Source of the DNA: Roridomyces roridus
Lineage: Eukaryota; Basidiomycota; Agaricomycetes; Agaricales; Mycenaceae
Assembly: GCA_029378245.1 (NCBI GenBank)
Contig: JARKIF010000002.1
Coordinates: forward strand, 2,728,001 to 2,792,000
Direction: 5' to 3'
Length of the DNA: 64,000 nt
The notes below the pieces were generated by a model. That model saw only the letters and a list, made by a program, of their open reading frames with translations, was not told the origin of the DNA and ran no database searches. How positions within the stretch are numbered: the first letter of the stretch is position 1; the number at the start of each line of letters is the position of its first letter. The position numbers and the translations under genes were made by a program. Below, piece by piece: positions 22,901-33,400 of this stretch.

Positions 22901-23762
22901 GCAGATCATCAGGAAACCGGCTGAAGACGGCGAGGAGGCGCAGCTCAAGGTCATCGAATGTAATCTCCGGGCTTCACGCTCGTTCCCCTTTGTTTCAAAG
23001 GTTCTGGGACACAACTTTATCGACACAGCTACGACGGCGATCGTTGGCCAGAATGTGCCTGAGCCGGTAGATCCAATGCAGGAGAAGAGGGATTACACCG
23101 CTATCAAGGTCGCACAGTTCTCCTGGACTCGTTTGGGCGGAGCGGATCCGTTCTTGGGCGTGGAGATGGCCAGCACCGGCGAGGTTGCAAGCTTTGGGAA
23201 GGACATCTACGAGGCGTATTGGACGGCACTGCTCAGCACCACAGGATTCAAGGTACCTAAAGCGGGATCAGGGGTCCTCCTCGGGGGTGATGTCACCAAG
23301 CCTGAGATGGCCACGATTGCGAAACAGTTGATCGACTTGGGATTCAAGATCTACTGCTCTTCGCCAGTGGTGGAGGAGTTTTTGAATGGGATACCGTATG
23401 TGGCTGCGAAACGGATATTCTTCCCTACCAAGGATAAGCGCAAGCTGCGCGAGGTTTTCGATGAGTATGAGATCCTGTGCGTTATCAACCTGGCCAAGGC
23501 TCGTGGGACGACGTTTACGGATGAGGATTATGTTGCTCGACGGTGAGTCTTACGCTCTTCAGCTTTTTGTATTTACTGATCGTTTGGCATCAGAAATGCG
23601 GTGGACTTTGGATTGCCGTTACTCAACAATGCTCAATGTGCTGCACTGTTCGTCGAGAGTCTGGCGAGAAAAATACCTCAAGGTGGGCTGAGGAAATATA
23701 CCGAGGGGCGGATACCCAGCGAGGTTCAATCTTGGCGAGAGTTTGTTGGTTACCGAGCTTGA
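19997..23762 (+). CDS. CPA2: Carbamoyl-phosphate synthase, arginine-specific large chain (mitochondrial)
   Basis: Makes carbamoyl phosphate for arginine synthesis, with glutamine ammonia supplied by a separate small chain. ATG 19997 starts an Arg-rich, acid-free presequence ([17 protein letters not shown]) typical of mitochondrial import. The first half has [48 protein letters not shown] and [10 protein letters not shown] (first ATP-grasp). The second half repeats the fold: [40 protein letters not shown] and [15 protein letters not shown]. An MGS-like domain ends the protein ([15 protein letters not shown]). Eight exons give about 1,170 residues, the size of Cpa2. No ATCase fusion is present, which separates it from the pyrimidine-pathway enzyme. 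TGA is at 23760-23762, 77 bp from the convergent oxidase gene. Confidence 0.95.
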
Positions 23763-23839
23763 AGGACGGAGAAAAACTACGGAGCTACATTAGGCAGCTC
23801 CATGTACATACATATATAATTCTTTTGCTTTGCTTCATA

Positions 23840-25421
23840 TCACTGCAAGTCTTCTGCAACACACAGCTCCCCGATAACTAATTCTCGAGGCATCTGGTCA
23901 ACGCGCGTTTCGTCAACGTGCTTGATCTCTCGATCCACAGCAAATTTCGCCGAAACCTCGTCCGTCGATTTGCCTTCGATAATGTCTGCAATCAGCCTTC
24001 CGAGGATAGGCAAAAACTAGGCGAGATCAGCCGAAATTCCAAAGATGGAGATGAACTCTACTTTATAACCATGCCCGCTCCCGGCCGTGGCGAAAAACAG
24101 CGAGTTCTCATAGTCTGGCTTGTACCCAATCACCCAATCTGAATCTACGGAATCATTGTACCTGTGAAATGAATGAGCTTCATTCACAAAGGGAACAGAA
24201 CCAAGTACCAGCAGAGTCGGGTGGCGATGAAATTTTTCTCGGCAAGCGCAGGATAAACTGTGCGGAGTCCGTCCCTCAGCTTTTTTACCTCGCTCTTGGG
24301 GATGGACAGTCCATCATCCGGGTTGGAGGAGATGGTTCGAGGGGTGGATATGCCTTGAACACTATGAAGGTACCCAGCTGGAGGGGTTGTTTGTCGATCC
24401 AGCATTCATCTAAGTTCTAGGGACGAACCTGAATGGGTGGCCATTTTGACGATATTATTTTCATTCGGCTGCTGATTTTGAGTCGGGTCTCATATTTGCA
24501 CGAAATTCTTACTGGGAAGATATAGAAACCTGAATTGAAGTCCAGCACAACAGGATAGTCGCGGTATTCATTTCCTTCCTCCTGCGTCAGCTGGACCATG
24601 GCGACGCATTGCCTGGGACACGAGTCAAGTCGACTTCCAACTGCAAGAGACAGACGCACCCACTAGCTTGGAAGAGTTTTCCTTGGCGAACAGCGGGGAA
24701 CGCAGATTCCGTCCAGGAGCCCGTCGCAAGCACCACCAGATCGGCCTCAAGCACAGTCCCATCGCTGCAACGCACACCAGTGATCTTTTGGCCCTCCTTG
24801 ATGAGTTCTTTAGCTTCTTTCCCGGGAAGAATCCGGCCGCCCAGAGCAGTTATCTTGTTCATTATAACAGAGATGCCTTGGCCGGCATTTGCCCATCCAT
24901 TGTCGCGGTTCAGATAGCCGCGGAGAGGCGCCATCCGCGGCATCCATAAATCCGCAGCATCCATAAATTCGACGCGCTCGCCCAGCTCCAGATCATTCAG
25001 ATAGGATTTATGCGCATAGTCCGAAGTAGAGTCCCCTCCGCTGATGCAGAACACACCAGATCTGAACAAAAACGAGTCAAACAAACGATATATGGACTAG
25101 AATAGTCTGGAGCTCACTCATGGTAGGCATCGTCCCATTCGGTCTGGTCTCTCCAGGCGGCGATGGCTTCTTGTCCGAGTTTCGCATAAAATGGATCGGA
25201 GTAGGATGTTCGCACAACTGATAATGACTCGGTAAAGATAACAGTTTCGGGGACACGTTGGACTTACTTCGGTTGATATCGTTGCTCGCGCCATCTGGGG
25301 CGGGCAAAGTGCTGGCCTTGTCGATTATGGTGACATTCGTCCAGCCCCGCTTCAGGAGATGTAATGCAGTAGAGCACCCAAACACCCCAGAGCCAACGAT
25401 CAGAGTCTTTCTGTCAGTCAT
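23840..25421 (-). CDS. FAD-dependent amine oxidase of the fructosyl-amino-acid/sarcosine oxidase family
   Basis: Flavoenzyme oxidising a secondary amine (a fructosyl amino acid, sarcosine or similar) with release of hydrogen peroxide. ATG 25421 leads directly into the dinucleotide-binding motif GSGVFGCSTALHLLKRG. The split motif NDINR + VVRTSYSDPFYAKLGQEAIA crosses the first intron and is typical of fungal fructosyl-amine oxidases. Further downstream are SGVFCISGGDSTSDY, GWANAGQGISVIM and ADLVVLATGSWTESAFP. The C-terminal block GSGHGYKFLPILGRLIADII contains the region that usually carries the covalent FAD contact. Six or seven exons encode about 430 residues; TGA is at 23840-23842. Whether glycated amino acids, saccharopine or pipecolate is the substrate cannot be decided. 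No PTS1-like terminal tripeptide was seen (it ends EDLQ). Confidence 0.82.
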
Positions 25422-25515
25422 GGTGGGAAGATGAGGAGATTAAAAGTTGTATGTTATTGGAAATGACTAGGCCTGAATCCAGACCTGCCGTGTAAGGTAC
25501 ATTATAATATTAATT

Positions 25516-27957
25516 TCAAGCGAACAACCCCACAATCACCCGCTGCATTTTTCCATCTCGGATAGCCTCGTGTATCAGGGATACATTGGCACCAACAGTG
25601 TCCTCTTCGAAATTCATGCCGTTCGCGAAAGAGTTGTAGTTTTCGACACCATACATCTTGATGCCCAGATCAAGGCGCACATACTCGTACACCGCACGCG
25701 TCTTGCCGAGGAAGGCACTCGCCGGCGCCGGGCCTCGCTCGCCGAAAAGATACGTGCGCCGCAGGCTGTCTAAAAGCGACTCGGCCCGAACGGCAACTTT
25801 TGATCGGAACAGAGGGATCATCGAATAGGACACCGGATCGGCGGTCGAGAGAGCGTCAACGAGGACAGTGGAGCTGGATGCGGCGACCTTGAACATCCGC
25901 TCGGCAGCATCCATGGTGCTGGTGTCATTGAGAGTGTCTTGAAGAACGGCGCAAACTTTAGAGGTCGTTGCGCTGAGCTCGGATTGAGGGAGATATGATC
26001 CGAAGCTGTGCCCGAGCTCTTCCGTGGCAATACGGGTCAATCCAGCACTCAGCTCGTTCTGCAGGGCTCGTAGATCCAGAGCTGGAAGAATTTTTAGGAC
26101 CATCGACGTTAAACCCAATGACCACATACCTTGACAGAGGACGTAGAGATAAGACGCGATCAAGAGGGAAAGTGTGTCGAGAGAGTCGATGGTGGAACGA
26201 CCTGCAATCAGCGCGAGGGAGTTTACAGATTGATTGTGCATCTCGGCCGACTGAATGTGCGTAGAAACAGGAGCGGCCCGGTGGCCGAGCTCTGAGACGT
26301 ATGCGGCCGTAGCAATGTCGATACCCTTGGCGAAATAATTCAGGGATGGATCCGTCGCTGCCAGAGAAGGCGGGAGACCGCGGTTCATGGCAGGATTCAG
26401 CAGCTCGGTGCATTGCGAAAAGAGGATTTTGCCAAAGTGATGCAGGCCGAGCCTTGTCTTTTCCATGACATTTGTCACTGACATGGCCTGGAAATTACCA
26501 CCGTTATGAATCTTGCCGGTAGAGCTATCGACAATGGGGTTGTCGGTTGCTAATGTGAGATTAGAATATGTTGAAGATGACTGTGAAGCAGGACACGAAC
26601 TCGAATTGCATTCAATGGCGATGGTGTCGAGAGAGGTGAGTAAATCCTCGATCTGGGGACCGATGAATTGCGGCGCAGTTCTCAGAGAGTAGCGATCCTG
26701 GCGGAGAACACCCTCGTCCTCCTCGATGGTGACCTCTTGTTCCGAAGTGATGGCGAACTTGCTATCGGAAAGGAGATCCCAGATGATTTTAGCCGACTCG
26801 ATCTGATAAAATGTTCAACGTCAATGATACAAACTGCAACGGTGACTGACCTGGCCTGGATGCGGCCGCGCAACATCATGAATGAATGGATCAAACGAGC
26901 CACGACTACCAGCCAGAGCCTCTGTTCCCATAGCCGTACAAACAAGCGAAAGGAGGGCGAGGTGCACTGCATCATTCAGCACCAGACAAGCCACCGAGGC
27001 GCTGAACGCGGTGCCATTCAGTATGCCGAGGTGTTCTTTCGAAACGAGGGGAAGGGGCTCGATTTGATGAGCGCGCAACGCATCCTTGGATGATACTATT
27101 GATCGGGCACCGAAAGCCGCGGGACCATCGAAAACGCGAATGGAAGGGTTGCCCATGAGTGTACCCGCGACATAAGAAAGGGGTCCTAGATCACCAGAGG
27201 CCGAGATACTTTGGCGGAGGGGTACCAAGGGGGTTATCCGGTAGGTGAGAAGATCATTCATCTTCTCCACGAGCTCCCACCGCACACCGGAATGACCTCG
27301 AATCAAGGAATTCATGCGGATCAGGATTGCACCGCGAACTGCGTAGATCGGTAAGCGGCTGTTGAGTCAACCACGAAAGGAAGAACGCACCCCAGCTTTC
27401 TGGCATGCTCAAAGAATGCAAAGGATCAAGGAGGGGAAGGGCGTCGGGGACTGCCGTTGAAGAAGGTAGGACGCCCGCATGAAGAAGTTGAAGAAGGGCA
27501 TTGCCCAGAACCAAGGGTTTATCTGTCCGAGTGTCTGCACTGCCGCCGAATCCGGTTGAAACCTGAGATAATGTGTGATTAGATGAGATAGACGTGTGAA
27601 AGACGCAAGACAAACCCCGTAGATACTCGACTTGGCCTCGACTTTTTTGTGAACCACGGCGCGACTTTGCTGAACACGGTTCTTGATCAACGGCGACTCG
27701 TCGAGTTTGACGGAAGCGTTGTATCGCGAAGTCGCGGTGACAGCCGCGATGGATAATGTTTGGCCATCGAGCACGACAGGTTTGCCCGACCGGTAGCTCT
27801 CGAGGTCCTGCTGAGAGGCCAAGAATTTTGCAAGAAGGGTGACCGGTTTGGTTGAAACCGGTTCCGGGAGAGGAGGCATCGAAGTGCGAATGGGGGAACC
27901 GACGAGGTGGAGAACCGACGACGCGCGTCTGCGAGAACGAGTACGAGTCTCGGACAT
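25516..27957 (-). CDS. PAL: Phenylalanine ammonia-lyase
   Basis: Deaminates L-Phe (often also Tyr) to cinnamate, for phenylpropanoid synthesis or use of Phe as nitrogen source. The MIO cofactor triad Ala-Ser-Gly lies at about 27193-27201 within [36 protein letters not shown] and TPLVPLRQ precede it, and [19 protein letters not shown] follows. Further family blocks are the [20 protein letters not shown] region around 26530-26470 (split by an intron) and [23 protein letters not shown] 27957 starts an Arg/Ser-rich head ([13 protein letters not shown]). At about 730 residues over five exons it has normal fungal PAL length. Stop TGA is at 25516-25518. It is divergent from Fcf1, with 540 bp between starts. 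Confidence 0.95.
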
Positions 27958-28497
27958 GATGATTAGTGGAATAGGCTAGAAGTAAGGTTGAAGGAGAAAT
28001 AAAAGGGCTGCGTCGAGGCAGAAGAATGAAAGTGAAGAACGCAGCTTTTCGACAGGCTCTTTTATAGAACTCAATCGCCCTGGGAAAGGTATGCAGTGCT
28101 TGGTGCCAATTACAGGCTAAGAGCGACTTGATAGGACATATCAAGTTTCACCACTGCCCCGCGGCCAGGGCATTGTGCGGGGAGAAGCGGACCCTTTAGC
28201 AGCATCGTGTCATATGTTGGAGCTTTTGCTCGTCGTTGGCACCGTGATTACTCTTGAAAGTTGGTATACTTTTTTACCATTGGATTTGCCTAGTTGCTAT
28301 ATGCTTGTGCCTTGTAAGGTACAGAACGGCGTCGTTTCTTCGGCGTATAGAGAGATAGCGCGATACGGAAGGCGGCGTTAACGGAAGCTTCGTCAGGCTC
28401 GGGGTAGTAGAAGAGGTGCCTCGTGTTCGATAACGTTGTTGAGCACTGCCAAAATTTGAAAGCTGTGCAAAATTTTGTTTCTCTCCGTGATTCCACT
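27958..28497. promoter_or_regulatory. Shared divergent promoter region of PAL and Fcf1
   Basis: These 540 bp lie between the two start codons. No coding exon is apparent. The minus-strand frames overlapping it are extensions of PAL intron readings. No specific operator could be named by eye. Confidence 0.45.
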
Positions 28498-29327
28498 ATG
28501 GTGCGGATTCGTTCCTCACCCTCGGCGGACTCGTTGACCGAAGAATGGCAGGTCAAGGCCAAGAAGACGCGCAAGTTTGCCGCCGTCAAGCGTATGCTTA
28601 ATTCCAATGACATTCGCCTGTATGTGTTCTGTACATCTCGGTCCGATGGCCCTGTCTCAACCAAGCCCAGGAAGGAGAACCAGCTCAAGCAAAAAATGAA
28701 GGAGGAGAAGGAAAAGGAACAGGCTGTCCGTCGCATGTATGTGAAGCTTCTGCGTCTCCATTCTCCTCCATATCTGTTGCAGCCCGCAGGTCGCATCTTC
28801 CATGTTCCTAGCACACAACGCTGCCCTCGTACCGCCCTACCGAGTCCTCATAGACACCAATTTCATCAACTTTAGCCTGCAAAACAAGTTGGAACTTGTC
28901 AGCGGTATGATGGACTGCCTCTATGCCAAATGTAAGTCTTGGTTGTCTGTTTCCCGAACGATGTTACAAACCCATCCCAGGTATCCCTTGTATCACTGAC
29001 TGTGTCATGGCCGAGCTCGAGAAGCTAGGGCATCGGTATCGTGTAGCGCTCAGGTAAGATTGTTGCACCCGCGTTCCATAGCATTTCTCAAGTCCTTGCA
29101 GAATAGCGCGCGATCCGCGTTTCGAACGACTAAAATGCACCCACGGCGGCACCTACGCTGATGACTGTCTTGTCCAGCGTGTCACTGCCCACAAATGTTA
29201 CATTGTGGCGACTTGCGACCGGGAGCTGCGGCGGAGGATAAGACAGATTCCGGGTGTGCCGCTCATGTACGTTGTACGGAAGCGGTACGCAATAGAACGT
29301 CTGCCAGACCAGGGAGCTCCTACTTGA
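28498..29327 (+). CDS. FCF1: rRNA-processing protein Fcf1 (PIN domain)
   Basis: Essential nucleolar factor of the small-subunit processome needed for early 18S rRNA cleavages. The highly conserved protein is read through five short exons: [108 protein letters not shown] and [23 protein letters not shown]-domain acidic residues are visible in the DTNF and CDREL segments. The start is ambiguous. ATG 28498 reads straight on for 18 extra codons, or a GT-AG intron at 28501-28551 removes them so that the first coding exon is just the start codon. The spliced form gives MVKAKKTRK, matching the usual Fcf1 start. TGA is at 29325-29327; the next gene starts only 49 bp later. Confidence 0.95.
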
Positions 29328-29376
29328 ATGCGGGAGCCAGGATGTTGTGTAGGATACAGTGTAATACAGCTCTTTG

Positions 29377-30316
29377 ATGTCAGCGGTCAAGCCCCTCCTT
29401 GATCATGTTCTTCATGCACTCTCTCCGACGCGTCCGCTCTTCCTTGCTGTTCAAGGCCCGCAAGGCTCGGGAAAATCTTATCTCTCGGCCCTCCTCGTGA
29501 ACGAACTGCGTTCGCGTGAGCTTCAAGTCGCCCTCTTCTCACTCGACGATATCTACCTGCCTCATGCAGATCTAGTATCGCTCTCCGAGACACATCCGGA
29601 CAACTCTCTTTGGCGAGGACGCGGGCAGCCAGGCACACACGATATTTCACTCGGGTTACAAGTTCTCTCACAGCTCAAGGATGGGAAACCCGTCGAGATA
29701 CCTCGATTCGACAAGAGTCTGTTTGGCGGCGAGGGCGACCGCGTCCCGCCTGGGTCTGAGGGTGCAGTCAAGGTCACTGGACCTGTGGATGTGGTCATCT
29801 TTGAAGGCTGGTGTGTCGGTTTCTATCCCATCTCATCGACCGAGCTCGACTCGCGATGGGATGGTGCGTGGGCCAAGGAGCGAGTCCGGCTTGGGATCGC
29901 AGAGTTTGTGAGCAAGGAAGATGTGATACAAGTGAACGAGGCGCTGAAGAACTACATTCCGTTGTGGAATTTCTTCGACACCTTTGCACAACTCGAGCCC
30001 TGTTCTCCAAACGAGGACCGCTCTCCACTTTCCGTGATTTACACTTGGCGGCTGCAACAAGAGCACCATATGAAGGCACAGAATGGTGGGAAGGGTATGA
30101 CCGACGCCGGCGTCAAGGCGTACGTGCATTCGTTGTGCTGTTTGAATCGCTCATTTACCTCGCCTCAGCTTCGTCGACCGCTACATGCCGGGCTACGTTT
30201 TCTTTGGAGATGGCCCGAAGATTGGCTTTGACTCGCAGCAGCCTCGGTGGATAGGAAAGTCGCTGCGAATTACAATAGATGACAGTCGAATCGTCGTTAG
30301 AACTGAGCCGTTGTAA
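29377..30316 (+). CDS. P-loop kinase of the D-glycerate 3-kinase/Tda10 family
   Basis: Probable ATP-dependent small-molecule kinase; plant relatives are glycerate kinases and the yeast relative Tda10 has unclear substrate. A Walker A motif sits at residues about 25-35 (VQGPQGSGKSYLSALL). VALFSLDDIYLPHADL follows, with the substrate-proximal Asp pair, then GRGQPGTHDISLG, VEIPRFDKSLFGGEGDR and the Walker B-like VDVVIFEGWCVGF. The C-terminal exon after a 56 bp intron (about 30119-30173) reads FVDRYMPGYVFFGDG, a family hallmark. The start is ATG 29377; an earlier in-frame codon at 29374 is TTG. Stop TAA is at 30314-30316. About 290 residues. It is tightly packed behind Fcf1 on the same strand. 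Confidence 0.87.
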
Positions 30317-30413
30317 TTCTGTTGCCATGTATTTGTGCTGTGGCTTGGCGCGCATCACTGTGATGATCACAAGTGCTTGCACCCGCCCACAACAAGACGC
30401 GCATGGGACACCA

Positions 30414-33400
30414 ATGGCTCCTTCATCCTTGAACTTTTATCGCGAATCCACCAATCTCCCCGTCGCCCGAGCGGCTTTCCACAAGCCAGCATCCCTCCAA
30501 AAGGCGCCCATCGTCAACCCGTACGAAAAATTCACCAAGCCCCAATTCGACGCGTGGATTGGAGACATCACCGGTGCCCTGCGCGATGCACTAGACTACC
30601 GCGCAGAAGCACGGCCCAAACCCAAAGTCAGGACCCAGTGGCAATACCCTGGTCGCGACTCTCAGAATGACGAGGTGTCGGACGTCGTGTCGGATTCTGC
30701 TGGTACAGACGAGCATTTGGACGATACCTTTGCGGACGTTGTCGCGCGTCAACAAAATCCCAAAGGAAAGGGCCGCGACCCGCGGGAGGGCCCGGGGTTG
30801 CGCGGCGGTGACCGCGCAGAGCCCATTGAGATAGATTTGGACTCGGAGGGTGAAGAAGAGGAAGAGAGCCAGGAAGATGAAGCACGACGCGACTGGGGAG
30901 GGGAATACGAAGAGGACGAAGAAGAGGAGGAGGAAGAGGAGGAGGAAGACGACGAGGAAGTTCGGACGTCGGACGAGGAGCAAGAGGAAGAGGAGTATGC
31001 GTTGAGGAATGGGGAGAGTTCTGCCCGCGCCCACGCACGTTACAAACGGTACGCGGACCGCTACGAGGAAGAGGACGACCAGGGAGAGGATGCCGCTATG
31101 GAAATCCTTTCCGACAACGAAGAGGACGAAGGGCAGCCTAATGAAACAGTCCTTCAAGACGACTATGGCTTGGGAGAAGAATATTCGGACCGCGACGCCG
31201 CAGTCTATCACCAAGAATACGATGACGGGGGCGAGGAGACGGGTTCAGAGTCCGAGGAAGAGGGTCGCGGTTCGTCTCCTCTCCAGAACGACGGAAACGC
31301 GCTGCGAGACGAAAGAGACGAGTTGGATGATGAACCCGAAATCATCGCCGTGGACTCGGATGACGAAGAAGCTGGTCAAGATGGCGAGTTTCTCGAAGGA
31401 GAAGGTCAAACACGCCCTCAACTCTCCCTCTCGCCTGATGAGCCGGAAAACGATGTCCTGCCAGGCTCAAGCCCTATTCTCTCGTCTCCCATCGAACCTG
31501 CCTTGACACCCGGAGATCCTGACTACGAGATATATGACGTCGATGAGCTGGAGGAAGACGAAGAAAATGTGGACGACGGTATGTCGCTTTTATCTACCTG
31601 CTCGCGACTTCCTCTTAATCTAGCTATAGAAACCCAACTCTTCGACTGGGACCATCCACCCGCTTTCGAACAGGGCGTGCCTGCATCTGGATCTGGGCAT
31701 CTAGAATTCCCAGTCGAGCACCAAGTCCTCGAAAGCGAGGAGGATTCACCAGCCATGGCAGTCTTTGGGACCAGCGACGCCCTTCCAACCTTCCAACCTC
31801 AGCCACAGACCGAGTCGGATATCGAGAACTGGCCATCCAACGAGCATGAAGAACCGGTGGATGACATCACCGAACCGGTTTCGGTCGATTCCAAGCAGGA
31901 GTACTCTGTGATCGAGGAGGATGAAGACAGTGCGCCGGACGAAATTCACGAGGGTTTCGACGCGTACACCGTTTCGCGGCATACCTCCGTTGATCCTCAG
32001 CAGTGCGTTTTGGAGGACGAATCGCTTTGGGGACATGAAACGGAACCTCGCGGGATGAGCATTGATATTGTCACGGTCGACGATGAACCGGACAGGGAGC
32101 CTTTGGTTATAGATGATGAGGTCGTTGCGGCGGATGAGGCGTTGGATGATGCCGAGACACGATCCGCGTCGCCTCCAAAGGACGCAGAATCTCAAATACC
32201 CGAAGGCCCCGAGGTGGCTGAAGAAGCAGCGCCGGCAGAAATCCAGGATTCTGCATTCCCACCTGAAGATGTCATCGATCCATCCCTTGCACACGGTCAA
32301 AGCCAAGAGTCGCATCCACACCCTGACGACACCGTCAATACACCATCTTTCGGCGAGGGCATCCAGGTTGTTACACCGCATCAGGGAACATCGGAGCCAT
32401 CGACTGATACACCTCTTGCTGCGGATGCTGTCCAGTCGAATGGACACGAGGATAACTCAGTCCCGAGCGAGATCCCTATGCCTGTTTCAGCCGACCCCGC
32501 GGTACACGACCCATATGAAGACTCATCACCCCATCTTCTCGCAGGCCCGGCCGCGTTTTTGAAGCAGATGCAACGACCCGATTCGGGCTTGTTTACTCCC
32601 CCTTCTGAGATTCCTTCCGCGGCGCCAACACCGCCCGTCATTCAAGATGAGACGGAAGGTGTAGCTGAGAACGGGTTGGTGTTGTTTTGCTTCTTCCTCC
32701 ACCAAACTGAATTGTTGGCCGTTTCCATAGATTGGAAGAAATCGTCTCAGAACCAGTTCAAGACGAAGATAGCCAAGTGCAAGAAGGCGCTATGGCTGTG
32801 GATTCAACCCCCATCGCAGAGTCAGTGATATTTTACTACTCTGCGCATTAATTGATGGTATTTTTCAGGCCACTCGAAGAGACCATCGATGCGCCTGCGC
32901 TCGCAGCTCCTGAAATCACTGATCTCAGCTCGGAACAAGATACGGATCAGCTCGATTCAAACTCCGTCCCACTTTTCAGCGCCCCACGCGTTTTGGAAGT
33001 TGATCCTTATCCATACAGCCTGTCGACCCCCGGCGAGCACCTAGAGTCTAGTGAACGAGAAATCTCTACGGTTTCCTCTCAGGAAACTAGCAGCGGAGAC
33101 GCGGAGGAAATTACTCAAGGGGATGCAATTCGGCCCGTCGACGAAATGGAATTGGCCTATCCGGACGGGAGCGAAGTCGTAGCAGACGACACACCCGACT
33201 GGGAGGTTGTGGATGATGAGACGGATGCGGACGGCGATGACGATCCGGAATATGTGGATTCCAACTCGTCCATGGCTGGGGGTGTGGATGATGTGGAGCA
33301 GCTTACAGATGAAGATAGCTCGACCGCCAAAGAAGAGCTGACTCTGGACGTTGAAGTGGCTGAAGAAGCGAATGTTGTTCCCACTGTCGACGAGTCTGGG

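Noticed and set aside
20000..23762. Fusion of carbamoyl-phosphate synthase with ATCase or amidotransferase (CAD-type)
   Set aside because: The protein starts with a mitochondrial-type presequence just before the first ATP-grasp domain and ends after the MGS domain; no amidotransferase or ATCase motif is present.
26600..27100. Plus-strand frame 26668-27093
   Set aside because: Antisense to the PAL coding region, which has clear MIO and flanking motifs.
30591..31214. 207-codon minus-strand open frame
   Set aside because: It is the antisense of the Glu/Asp-rich tract of the large acidic protein; GAA/GAG runs read backwards give Phe/Leu-rich open frames. No motif of its own.
31746..32447. 233-codon minus-strand open frame
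   Set aside because: Lies wholly opposite the acidic gene and has no recognisable domain; composition follows from the sense codons.
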